A stretch of 49,215 nt of DNA from a bacterium (GTDB lineage: Bacteria > Krumholzibacteriota > Krumholzibacteriia > LZORAL124-64-63): the NCBI GenBank assembly GCA_024231905.1, contig JAAEQC010000159.1:1-49215 (forward strand). The letters run 5' to 3'. A program made the position numbers and the translations under genes. Every line of letters begins with the position of its first letter. The first letter of the stretch is position 1. The notes below the pieces were generated by a model. That model was not told where the DNA came from and searched no databases. It saw only the letters and a list, made by a program, of their open reading frames with translations. Of this stretch, positions 39,462 to 48,098 are shown in pieces.

Positions 39462-41408
39462 ATGTCCGCGAACGACTTTGAGGATCGGCGGCAAGAGGCA
39501 CAGAGGAAGGGCTTGCTGGAGAGCCTGGGGTCGAATCTCGGGCTCCTCCTGAGTGGGATTGGTGGGAAGATCCCTGGCGTAGGCGGGGTGGGTGGAGAGG
39601 CGTCCCAGAGCAGCCTCCTCGAAGGGCACATGCTCTCGGAGGAGATGCGGAACGCGAACAGAGACCGGGTGATGCAGGACTTCCTGGTCGCTGAAGAGAT
39701 GAGGATGCAGCAGGAGGAGATCGCCAGGCAGGAGAAGGACGCCACGCTCGATCGCAAGCTCCGCGCGTTCTCGATCATGGCCCCCAAGATGAACAGCGAG
39801 ACGGCCCAGAAGACGTACAAGATGTTCGCTGGCGAGTTCGGCCTGCCGTGGGACGAGGCGGAGATGGCCACCGTCGGCGACTACCCGCAGCTGGGTGCGT
39901 ACGCGACCGAGCTGGTGAAGACCGGGGACGTCAGGGACAAGGAGGGTGCCCTGAAGCTCCTGGCTGAGCTGGAGAGGAAGGGCGTCAACCTGGACGCATC
40001 GTCGATGGGCACGATGTTCCGGGACTACGTCATGGGACTGCCTGGCCGAGCCGACTCCCCGTCCATGTACAAGGACGTGAGGGGCGTCCTGGAGAAGTTC
40101 GGCAAGAGCAAGGAAGAGGCTGACGCCCTCCTCGGGCTGCACGGATACACCGAGGGGATGGAGATCCCCACTGAACAGAAGCGGTCGATCATCGCCACCA
40201 TGACTGGGGACGGTCCGCTTCCGGCTGACGATCTGTACGAGTTCGTCGAGTCCCAGACGACCCTGCCGAGAGCGGAGCTGGACAAGCTCCCCGGCTTCGC
40301 AGGTGTGATGGAGCAGGCGGCCGGGCTGAAGACGAAGACGGACCAGCTGGAGTACCTCCAGGCGGCTCTCCCCAACTTGAAGGCTGCAGTCGGAGCCCTG
40401 GGTGGCGAGGGTGACGGGACTGGCATGTCCGAGAAGGATCGGGAGATCATCGTGACCAACATTCGCAACGCGGACCCCAGCTTGACCACCGCGCAGGTTT
40501 CCGCGTATGCGGGCTCCGTCATCCATGGCCACCGCTCGCTCTCCGATGTCATCAAGCACATAACTGGCGAGAGGCCACTGGCCGCGGCGACCATCCACCA
40601 AGCGGGGCAGGTCCTGACCGGCATGGGTGTCCAAGAGCACGAGTTGGAGCCCTTCCTGGACATGATTCGGCTCGATGGTAACCCCGACCGTGCGATGAGG
40701 ATGGCTGAAAAACTCCTGGAGCACGAGTACCGTGGCCCGGAGGAGATCAGGAAGGCTGTGTCCGCTGCTGGTTGGCGCGTCGCGCCGGACTCGATCTACG
40801 ACGGCCTAGACTCGTTCGAGCGAGCCGCACTGAGTGGTCAACTGGCGAGGCATGGCCTGGTCCGGCAGGGGTACCTGGACCAGCTGGCAAAGATGCCCAG
40901 GGAGGACCAGTCCATCGCGATGGACGAGGTGACTGGCAATAAGATCCCCCTCATCATCGACCCAGAAGAGGGGGCGCCGACCGCGTACGGTATCTACAAG
41001 GTGCTGTCGGCAGCTGGTGCGACGCCGCGGGAGATCCGCGGCATGAAGGACGGGCCCAGCATCATGCAGGGCGCGAGGCAGTACCTCCTAGTGGACAAGC
41101 CCTTCGAGATCCGGAAGGGGCTGATAGAGACCGAGAAGCGGATGGCGGAGCTGGAGTACATGCCAGTGGAGACGCCCGAGCAGATCGAGACCCGGGACGC
41201 CGCTGCGGCAGCGCTAGGCAACGAGTACCTAGCGCTGAGTGGGCTCTTGGCGGAGATCCTGCGCGAAGAGTTCGGCATCGATCAGGAGATCCTCGGCATA
41301 AAGGACGAGGACCTGATGGACCGGACCGTGAAGCTGCTTCAGATGAAGGCAGATCTGGAGAGGAATATGGAAGAGTACACAGACCGCGGCTACGAGACGC
41401 CGAGGTAG
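39462..41408 (+). CDS. Internal virion protein B (648 aa)
   Basis: A long, mainly helical protein with a Gly-rich hydrophobic stretch near the start (LLLSGIGGKIPGVGGVGG), coiled-coil segments and many amphipathic helices, like mid-size podovirus core proteins (T7 gp15 position). AGGAGGG precedes the ATG. No enzymatic motif seen. Confidence 0.7.
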   Translation: MSANDFEDRRQEAQRKGLLESLGSNLGLLLSGIGGKIPGVGGVGGEASQSSLLEGHMLSEEMRNANRDRVMQDFLVAEEMRMQQEEIARQEKDATLDRKLRAFSIMAPKMNSETAQKTYKMFAGEFGLPWDEAEMATVGDYPQLGAYATELVKTGDVRDKEGALKLLAELERKGVNLDASSMGTMFRDYVMGLPGRADSPSMYKDVRGVLEKFGKSKEEADALLGLHGYTEGMEIPTEQKRSIIATMTGDGPLPADDLYEFVESQTTLPRAELDKLPGFAGVMEQAAGLKTKTDQLEYLQAALPNLKAAVGALGGEGDGTGMSEKDREIIVTNIRNADPSLTTAQVSAYAGSVIHGHRSLSDVIKHITGERPLAAATIHQAGQVLTGMGVQEHELEPFLDMIRLDGNPDRAMRMAEKLLEHEYRGPEEIRKAVSAAGWRVAPDSIYDGLDSFERAALSGQLARHGLVRQGYLDQLAKMPREDQSIAMDEVTGNKIPLIIDPEEGAPTAYGIYKVLSAAGATPREIRGMKDGPSIMQGARQYLLVDKPFEIRKGLIETEKRMAELEYMPVETPEQIETRDAAAAALGNEYLALSGLLAEILREEFGIDQEILGIKDEDLMDRTVKLLQMKADLERNMEEYTDRGYETPR

Positions 41409-41421
41409 GCAGGAGGCCCAG

Positions 41422-42144
41422 ATGTCCACACAGCAAGAATTCCGGGCGATTGCGCACAGCACCGCGATTGACGCAGGGATGGACGAACAGGACGCCAGCG
41501 CCTTCGCCGACAGTGCGGTCGCGCGGGCCTTCGGGAAGGACAGTGACGACCCCGCCAGGACGGAGTGGTATAACGCTCGCGAGTCCGGTGTGCCTGTTGT
41601 GCGGACGCTGCCCAAGGCGGGTACGAAGGACGCGTACGAGCAGGGCTTGGACTCCGAGTTGTTCAAGTTCGGGCGAGGGGTGGTCGGGGCAGGGAAGGCC
41701 GTCGTGGGCTTCGCTGCTGCCGGTGGTGGCCGCTTACTCACCGAGATGGCCGCAGGCCTGGAACAACAGGGAGCCATCCCGCCGCGGACGGCCGAGAGGG
41801 TCATCGCGTGGGCCAACGGCCTAGAGCCCCTTCCGGCCATCAAAACATTGGGTCTGGGGCCCAGGCGCAGTCTCAGCCCGACCTTCTGGCAAGACCAGGA
41901 GGCCAACGTGGAGAAACAGCGCGAGCACTACAAGGAGAATCCCCCCACCCCCGGTCCCCGACGCCCGTTCGGAGGGTTCTTCCAACCAAAATTCGACGCC
42001 GACGCGCCCCTGAAGCGCGACCCGTTTTCGTTCTTCGGCGACAAGGGCAAGTTGAACGAAGTGCGCTCCAAGTTCCCGGACGTGGAGGCCGTGCCAACTA
42101 CCTCGGGTAGAACGTACCTCGGGCAGAAGAAGAAGAAGAAGTAG
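41422..42144 (+). CDS. Internal virion protein C (240 aa)
   Basis: Contains a Gly/Ala hydrophobic helix (VVGAGKAVVGFAAAGGG) that could insert in a membrane, and ends in a run of five lysines before TAG. The TAG is directly followed, in the same frame, by the ATG of the 1268-residue gene, so amber read-through would make one longer protein. GCAGGAGG precedes this ATG. Confidence 0.65.
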   Translation: MSTQQEFRAIAHSTAIDAGMDEQDASAFADSAVARAFGKDSDDPARTEWYNARESGVPVVRTLPKAGTKDAYEQGLDSELFKFGRGVVGAGKAVVGFAAAGGGRLLTEMAAGLEQQGAIPPRTAERVIAWANGLEPLPAIKTLGLGPRRSLSPTFWQDQEANVEKQREHYKENPPTPGPRRPFGGFFQPKFDADAPLKRDPFSFFGDKGKLNEVRSKFPDVEAVPTTSGRTYLGQKKKKK

Positions 42145-45100
42145 ATGGCCTACGACCCCACGAAAAGGCGACGGTATCGCCAGATCCCGGCGGAGACAAA
42201 GCGTCGGCGCAGGCTAGAGGCGCGGCTGAAGGCCATGGGGCGCAAGCCTGTCCTCCCGGACGCCAAAGGGTCGAGGTTCTTGGGGATGCTCAGCGTCCTC
42301 CAGCGACCACAGTCCGCCATGTTCAACTTCTACCGCTCGGTCAAGCGTGGCGACACCGGAGACGCGGCCCTCGGCGCAGCGTGGGCTGGCATGACTGGCA
42401 GGGAGAAGGTCTACTTCTCCGACCTCCTCCGTGATTCTGGGCAACAGGATGGTGTGGGCCTGGTGGTCAAGGGGCTCCTCGGCGACATCGTCCTCGACCC
42501 CATCAACGTCGTGCCCATCGGTCTCCTCTCTAAGTTCAACTACGCGGCCAAGGTGAAGCTCTTCTCCACAAAGAAGGGCATGGAGGCTGCGTGGCTGTAC
42601 GACCGGGCGATGCGGGCTCACCCTATAGGGGGTGTGCGATCCTCGGTCCGGAAGATGTTCTCGAACAAGCCGGACATCTCCATGAAGCGCGGGCGGGTGA
42701 TTGAGAAAGAGGTCATGCACCGCATCAAGGAGTACGAGGAGCAGGGGGTCCTGAAGCTGCGGGACACCCCAGATGGGATGCAGCTTGACCGCCTGTCGGC
42801 CAAGGTTGGACCGACGAAAGCGAAGGGCCGGGTGGCCCACCTTGCGGATGATGAGTTCGAGCGTCTAGAGGCGCAGCTGGATGTTGTGAACCAGATGCGA
42901 GCCGCGCCCAGAGAGGGACGGCTACCCCACTGGGTGCTCGGGGACATCATCTTCAACGCGGCCACGAACGCCAAGTACGCGCAGAACCTGGCGCGCAGCG
43001 GGCTGATGGGCGATGTGAAGGAGTTCTTCCTGGAGCAGGGTCTCAAGTTGTCCGATGGGGACATGAGGTTGTCCACATCTGTGGCCGAAGCCTTGGGCGT
43101 GGGTATCGACGACAAGATCCTCGGGAAGGTCGCGACCGTCGCGGGTCAATCGAAGCGCAAGGGAATGCTAGACGGCCTGCTCGCCCAGGCTGACGACGCT
43201 GACGGCGTGCTCGCTGCCGGGAAGAGGTTGCTGCAGATCAACGAGCGCCGCCTCTCGACTGAGCGCCTGCATGGCGTGAAGGCTCGGATCCTCGGCGGCG
43301 CCTTCTTGAAGGCCAAGAAGAAGGCTCTGGACACGATGGAGAAGGGGGTCCGGGACGCATCGAAGACGGTCCTGAAGGGCAACAAGGTGACCCACCAGAA
43401 GCGGGTGGCCAAGCTAACCGGGATGGCCAAGCTCATCCGCGCAGTGATGGTTGAAGGCACCGGGTTCGGGAACACGCACGCGAACAGCCAGGCCGAAACG
43501 ATCGCCGACTTGCTCGACAAGGCCAAGTTGATGAAGAATGAAGTGGAGGTGGCTGATTGGGCGGCAACAGTCCTCGACACCTACAAGCGCGCCGACGAAT
43601 TGCGTACTGGTATCTCCGGGCTCGGGCAGGCGGGTGCCGCCCTCGGGAAAAAGGCCCAGCTCTTCAAGCAGAGGTGGCGCCGGGCGGGGATCAAAGAGAT
43701 TCGGACCAAGTCCGCTGCTGGCCCCACGACGATCAGCTACGACCTGGCGGGCGGGGCCAACTCCTATCGCAAGTTCATGACCGAGATCATGCCACAGAAG
43801 ATAAGCGAGAAGCAGGCGAAGATCACGGCCAAGGGCACCAAGAAGATCAAGGAGTTGACTGAGCTGTACGATCTAGTGCCGGGCTACATGCTCTCCATTA
43901 TGGACGCAGAGGCGGCCCGCGGACTGGCGCTGGACATTGTGTCTGGTGCGGAGCGCAAGGGTAGGGCGTTTGTCCAGCGCCGCCGTCGGGCCTTCAACCC
44001 GAAGCACCAGTCGATGCTGCAGAGGAAGCACCTCGACAAGAACGGGGTGCCGCTCACCAAGGACGAGGTGAACGTCGTCCTGGACGCCACAGAGGCGGAG
44101 CTGAAGAAGCTCGGCGACACGATGTGGGAGTCCAAGTACAGCGTGTGGGACGTGTTCAAGGGCAAGACGGACATGATCGGCCACTTCTACGAGATGGACC
44201 CGGTGAAGTTGCAGGTCATCCGCGCCCAGCGTGCGGCCAAGGCTATCGGTGGAGAGACGTTCAAGAACGACATGGTCCACATCTTCGGGGACTACCGGGG
44301 GCCCAACAAGGTGAGCCTGGGGGACATGGGCAAGGTGGAACACACCAGGTTCGTGAAGCCGAAGGGGAAGAAGGGCGCGAAGATCGACCCGGCAGCGTCC
44401 GAGGACCTCGGGGTGATCGAGAAGGCCCAGATGAGCACGGCGTCGTTCCACCCAGAGGTGGCCCGGGCGATCGATAGCCTGACGGCGGCGTACTTCACGC
44501 CCGAAGCCAGCCAGGTCTTCCTGAAGTATTACGACGGGCTACAGAAGCTGTGGAAGGCGACCACACTGTTCCCGTTCCCCGCCTATCACACCCGGAACCT
44601 GGTGGGGAACATCTGGAACATGGCAGTCGGCGAGTTCTTCTCGCACCACACCTCTCCTGGAGACATCCCATTCTGGAAGGCGCCCTTCGATCCCGAGTCG
44701 TTCCTCGACATGTACCGGGCAGCGAGGGCGCAGGTGCATGTGACCACCGGCAACTTGGCCGGGCTGGAAGAGATGAAGGTGTTCGTCAAGGCCCCGACGG
44801 GGTCGGAGGAGCTGTCGATGCTCCGGGTCTTCGAGCTGGCCCAGGAGCACGGCGTGATCGGCCGCGACTTCTTCTCCACGAACTACGAGTTGGCTGCGGA
44901 CATGGAAATCAAGATGACCAACGCGCTGTTCGTGGACGGCAAGCCCAGCCTGGCCGCCATGAAGGATGCGTTCACGAGGCAGGGGCTGGCCGACCTCCGC
45001 ACCCTGCTGATGCCGGACCACGTCGGCAAGTTCGGCCCGATCCGAGCGGGACGTGCGGTGGCCGAGGCCATCGAGAACCAGGCCAGGCTGGCGTTCTTCA

Positions 45101-45951
45101 TCAAGCGGCTGCGCGTGGGCGATGACGTGAAGGTGGCGTCGGCTCAGACCAAGAAGTTCCTCATCGACTACACGGACATCACTCCGTTCGAGCAGCAGGT
45201 GATGCGGAGGACGTTCCCGTTCTACACGTGGACAAGGAAGAACCTGCCGATCCAGCTGGAGGGGTTGGTGAACAACCCTCGCAGGTTCGCTCGGATTGAC
45301 AAGTTTGCTCATGCGGTGCGTGAGCCCGGCTCGCCAATGCAGCCAGTGTTGGAGTTCTTAGGTGGTCCTGGTCAAGGGCTTCGCCAGGACGAATTGCCAG
45401 AGAACGTCGAGATCCCCAAGTGGATCATAGATTGGGCCGGGCTCCCCCTCCGCAGGACTGCAAGTGGGGAGATCGAATTCTTCACGACCAAAAACTGGTT
45501 GCCAGCTGCGGAGTTGGAGTCGCTGGGGCCAGGGAGGTTAGGACGTGCGGCCATGGACCTCCTCTCGCCGCTGCTCAAGACTCCTATCGAGACCACAGTT
45601 GGGCGGTCCTTCTTCTTTGATGCCTCTCTCCAGGGGACTGCGGAGTTCCTCGGGGTGGAGATGCCAGCGAGGGCGGCCAACGCCCTGCAGAACATCCGGC
45701 TCTTGGCTGAGGTAGACCGGCTGAACCTGATGAGTGGGACGGCATTCAGCACCCGTCGACTACGGCCAGAGTCTGAGGAGGAGTTCCTCCAGAAGATGCT
45801 TCGGCTGTTCATGGGCGTGAAGGTGTATCCCACGGATGTTAGGATGGCCAAGTTGCGGAAGCTGCAGGAAGCGAACCGCATCAATGCCATCAGCGTCCGG
45901 AAGGAGTTGGACGCGAGACTTCGCGAGTCGTACAAGGACCAGAGATTCTAG
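42145..45951 (+). CDS. Large internal/ejection protein (1268 aa)
   Basis: A very basic start (MAYDPTKRRRYRQIPAETK) is followed by YFSDLLRDSG and LVVKGLLGDIVLDPINVVPIG, a pattern frequent in giant podovirus injected proteins. The rest is largely helical and Lys/Arg-rich, with a C-terminal region (AFSTRRLRPESEEEFLQKML). No catalytic motif recognised. It is expected to be packed in the capsid and ejected with DNA. Only an A/G-rich tract precedes its ATG, so translation may depend on the previous gene. A palindrome lies at 42617-42636. Confidence 0.75.
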   Translation: MAYDPTKRRRYRQIPAETKRRRRLEARLKAMGRKPVLPDAKGSRFLGMLSVLQRPQSAMFNFYRSVKRGDTGDAALGAAWAGMTGREKVYFSDLLRDSGQQDGVGLVVKGLLGDIVLDPINVVPIGLLSKFNYAAKVKLFSTKKGMEAAWLYDRAMRAHPIGGVRSSVRKMFSNKPDISMKRGRVIEKEVMHRIKEYEEQGVLKLRDTPDGMQLDRLSAKVGPTKAKGRVAHLADDEFERLEAQLDVVNQMRAAPREGRLPHWVLGDIIFNAATNAKYAQNLARSGLMGDVKEFFLEQGLKLSDGDMRLSTSVAEALGVGIDDKILGKVATVAGQSKRKGMLDGLLAQADDADGVLAAGKRLLQINERRLSTERLHGVKARILGGAFLKAKKKALDTMEKGVRDASKTVLKGNKVTHQKRVAKLTGMAKLIRAVMVEGTGFGNTHANSQAETIADLLDKAKLMKNEVEVADWAATVLDTYKRADELRTGISGLGQAGAALGKKAQLFKQRWRRAGIKEIRTKSAAGPTTISYDLAGGANSYRKFMTEIMPQKISEKQAKITAKGTKKIKELTELYDLVPGYMLSIMDAEAARGLALDIVSGAERKGRAFVQRRRRAFNPKHQSMLQRKHLDKNGVPLTKDEVNVVLDATEAELKKLGDTMWESKYSVWDVFKGKTDMIGHFYEMDPVKLQVIRAQRAAKAIGGETFKNDMVHIFGDYRGPNKVSLGDMGKVEHTRFVKPKGKKGAKIDPAASEDLGVIEKAQMSTASFHPEVARAIDSLTAAYFTPEASQVFLKYYDGLQKLWKATTLFPFPAYHTRNLVGNIWNMAVGEFFSHHTSPGDIPFWKAPFDPESFLDMYRAARAQVHVTTGNLAGLEEMKVFVKAPTGSEELSMLRVFELAQEHGVIGRDFFSTNYELAADMEIKMTNALFVDGKPSLAAMKDAFTRQGLADLRTLLMPDHVGKFGPIRAGRAVAEAIENQARLAFFIKRLRVGDDVKVASAQTKKFLIDYTDITPFEQQVMRRTFPFYTWTRKNLPIQLEGLVNNPRRFARIDKFAHAVREPGSPMQPVLEFLGGPGQGLRQDELPENVEIPKWIIDWAGLPLRRTASGEIEFFTTKNWLPAAELESLGPGRLGRAAMDLLSPLLKTPIETTVGRSFFFDASLQGTAEFLGVEMPARAANALQNIRLLAEVDRLNLMSGTAFSTRRLRPESEEEFLQKMLRLFMGVKVYPTDVRMAKLRKLQEANRINAISVRKELDARLRESYKDQRF
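42617..42636. promoter_or_regulatory. Palindromic operator candidate
   Basis: CTCACC-N8-GGTGTG inside the large ejection-protein gene. Weaker relatives with the same spacer are at 44053-44072 (CTCACC/GGTGAA) and 44587-44606 (CACACC/GGTGGG). Confidence 0.35.
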
Positions 45952-45965
45952 AGGAAGGAAGCCCA

Positions 45966-46571
45966 GTGAACAAGAAGACGAAGCCTGGAGTGGAGAGCAG
46001 TCCAGACAGAGCCAAGTTCCATGCGATGGAGTCGTTCCCATGGTTCGCGTTCGGGACTCACATCGTCATCTCTCGTGTGGAAGGAGAGGAGCGCACGACA
46101 GCTGGTGGTGTCGTGATTCCCGAGTCGGCGGACTCGGAGAAGCTCACGACTGGCATCATCGTCGCGATCGGGCCAGGCGCCTGGCTGCCGTACGGAGGGT
46201 TCGTGGACCCCGCCAAGGACTACAAGCTGAAGGTGGGGTACGTGGTGTTCTGTGAGGTGAACGTCGGGGTGCCTATCCGGGTGGACAACCGGGACTACTG
46301 GGTGATCCAGCCTGACGACATCCTCATGGTGCTGCGCCAGGGCCAAGGCATCCCACTGCGGGCACGTCTGCAAGGGCGCCTGGTGGAGGCGGTGGCAGCC
46401 CACAAGAGCCTTGGCGAGAACGCTGGAGAGGGGGTTTCGGAAGACAACCGCCCGCCGCTGGTAGACAGGTCGGCGCTGCACAAGGCCCCGGAAGAGATCC
46501 GGGAGATGCGGCAGACGGAAGAGGGGAAGTCCACCAAGACGCAGGTTCTCGTGGATGGCTTGAAGAAGTAA
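45966..46571 (+). CDS. groES: GroES-like co-chaperonin (201 aa)
   Basis: GTHIVISRVEGEERTTAGGVVIPES is the Cpn10 start, with a mobile-loop-like Thr/Gly stretch. TGIIVAIGPG, KVGYVVFCEVNVG and YWVIQPDDILMVL follow in family order and end near residue 122. An 80-residue charged C-terminal extension is not typical of Cpn10. It would cap the host GroEL to fold capsid or tail proteins. Encoded within the virion operon. GTG start with AGGAAG upstream. Confidence 0.8.
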   Translation: MNKKTKPGVESSPDRAKFHAMESFPWFAFGTHIVISRVEGEERTTAGGVVIPESADSEKLTTGIIVAIGPGAWLPYGGFVDPAKDYKLKVGYVVFCEVNVGVPIRVDNRDYWVIQPDDILMVLRQGQGIPLRARLQGRLVEAVAAHKSLGENAGEGVSEDNRPPLVDRSALHKAPEEIREMRQTEEGKSTKTQVLVDGLKK

Positions 46572-46586
46572 AAAGGGGGGGGCAGG

Positions 46587-46925
46587 GTGGTACCAGAGCT
46601 GGAACACGTCAAGCTACCGGGAGGCAAGAACGGGGGGGTCAAGGTGCCGCTCACGGCACTGCTGATGTTCGCTGGCTTGCTCGCCTACGTGGTGACCGAG
46701 ACCGTCAAGGCTGTGACTCCAGACAGAGACACGACGGCGTCGGCAATGGTCGTGGAGAAGCTCGACGAGCTGATCGAGGAGCACGACGATGTGAACAGGC
46801 TCCACGCCAAGCAGCTCAGTAAAGTCGACCAACAGATCCTGCTCCAGGGACAGCAGATCGACGTGATGAGAGACATCGCAGACGACATGCAGGAGCACCG
46901 GATCAAGATGGAAAACGGACACTAG
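46587..46925 (+). CDS. Membrane-anchored coiled-coil protein, possible spanin (112 aa)
   Basis: One transmembrane segment (PLTALLMFAGLLAYVVTETV) near the N-terminus is followed by a coiled coil (LDELIEEHDDVNRLHAKQL, then QQIDVMRDIADD). This is the topology of an inner-membrane spanin. It lies immediately before a holin-like gene. No conserved signature proves it. Confidence 0.6.
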   Translation: MVPELEHVKLPGGKNGGVKVPLTALLMFAGLLAYVVTETVKAVTPDRDTTASAMVVEKLDELIEEHDDVNRLHAKQLSKVDQQILLQGQQIDVMRDIADDMQEHRIKMENGH

Positions 46926-46934
46926 GAGGACGAC

Positions 46935-47213
46935 ATGGAACCGATCCCCGCACTCGTCTCCGCATACACCCTGGTTGGGGTGTTTCTCGGCGAGGTCATC
47001 AAGAAGTTCAAGTTGGAAGAGTGGATCGTCCCGATCAACATGGCGATCGGCGGCCTGCTGGGCATGTACTTCATGTCCGCTCTGATCACAGACCCGGAGA
47101 CCGGCAAGACCATCGGGTTCCTGGGATCCTTCCTCATCGGTGCAGGTCTCGGCTCGGGCGCCAGTGGCGTCTACTCTGTCGGGCGTGCCATCAAGAACGG
47201 AGTGAAGCGGTGA
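46935..47213 (+). CDS. Holin-like membrane protein (92 aa)
   Basis: Two or three hydrophobic segments (LVSAYTLVGVFLGEVI, IVPINMAIGGLLGMYFMSALI, FLGSFLIGAGLGSGASG) and a basic end (IKNGVKR) fit a small holin. AGGAGG precedes the ATG. It would release the M15 endolysin, encoded far away at 15876. A palindrome (46965-46984, TACACC-N8-GGTGTT) lies near its start. Confidence 0.6.
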   Translation: MEPIPALVSAYTLVGVFLGEVIKKFKLEEWIVPINMAIGGLLGMYFMSALITDPETGKTIGFLGSFLIGAGLGSGASGVYSVGRAIKNGVKR

Positions 47214-47722
47214 AAACCATGATCCTGGCAGCTCTGGCTGCCTTGCTGGTCGCTGTGCCTGCCTCGGCTCAGCTGAACCTGGCTCCTGGTGGCGGGATGT
47301 CGTTTGCCATCGTCGATGGAGAGGATGGCACCAAGGAAGCGAAGCGCATCGGCGACATGCTGCAGAAGATCGAGTACCAGTTCTCGATGGATGAGTATGG
47401 ACGGCACTTCGTCGGAGTCCTTGGTTTCTACGATGGCGCAGACTTCGGGGGGTTCGGCCTCCGCTACTACCGCAACATGATGGACACGGGGGTGTACCCC
47501 CTGTTCGGAGTCAACTTGTCCGTCCTGAACGATGGGCGGGAGTACATCGACGAGCTGTCGATCTTCGGCGGCATCGAGTTGGGCTTGGAGATCTGGGTCC
47601 CTGGGCCCGAGGAGACGTCGTTCCCACTGACGATCTCGTCTGGCATCCGCAAGGCCATCGTCGGGACCGACATCTACATCGTGCCGGTGGAGTTCGCCGT
47701 GCCGCTGGGAATTGGAGGCTGA
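47210..47722 (+). CDS. Exported beta-rich protein, possible outer-membrane protein (170 aa)
   Basis: GTG overlaps the holin stop (GTGA). The signal peptide TMILAALAALLVAVPASA is followed by QLNLAPGGGMSF. The mature part alternates hydrophobic and polar residues with aromatic girdles (GGFGLRYYRNMM, TDIYIVPVEFAVPLG), as in small outer-membrane barrels. Placed in the lysis group, it might act on the outer membrane or in exclusion. Function unknown. Confidence 0.6.
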   Translation: MKTMILAALAALLVAVPASAQLNLAPGGGMSFAIVDGEDGTKEAKRIGDMLQKIEYQFSMDEYGRHFVGVLGFYDGADFGGFGLRYYRNMMDTGVYPLFGVNLSVLNDGREYIDELSIFGGIELGLEIWVPGPEETSFPLTISSGIRKAIVGTDIYIVPVEFAVPLGIGG

Positions 47723-47723
47723 C

Positions 47724-48095
47724 GTGGAACTGAAACCGCTGGCAGTAACGGTGCTGAAAGAGGCGATGGACCTGCGGAACCTGCTGCAGATCACCACCCC
47801 CGCTCAGCTGCTGGAGAAGAAGGATGCCGTCATGCGGGACATAGACCAGGTCGGTGCGGCGCTGATGGCGCTCCGCGAGGCTGTGGTCGAGGTGCTTCGC
47901 GAGGAGGCTGAGAGGCACGTGGCTCCTCCGTACAACCCCGTTGCCCCAGATCCGCCGGGCTGGGGCCAGGGCCCGAAACCTGTGAGCGTCCCCGTCGAGG
48001 CACCAAAAGTCTCCAAGGAGAAGGCTACGCCAAGTCGGCAGACAATGAAGGCCCAGGTGAAAAAGGCTGTGGCGAAGGCCAGACGAAAGAGGTAG
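47724..48095 (+). CDS. Small helical protein with basic tail (123 aa)
   Basis: GTG start with GGAGG five bases upstream. Helical first half (LQITTPAQLLEKKDAVMRDID), Pro-rich hinge and Lys-rich end (KAQVKKAVAKARRKR). It ends TAG-CGC-ATG, in frame with the giant gene at 48099. Function unknown. Confidence 0.65.
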   Translation: MELKPLAVTVLKEAMDLRNLLQITTPAQLLEKKDAVMRDIDQVGAALMALREAVVEVLREEAERHVAPPYNPVAPDPPGWGQGPKPVSVPVEAPKVSKEKATPSRQTMKAQVKKAVAKARRKR

Positions 48096-48098
48096 CGC

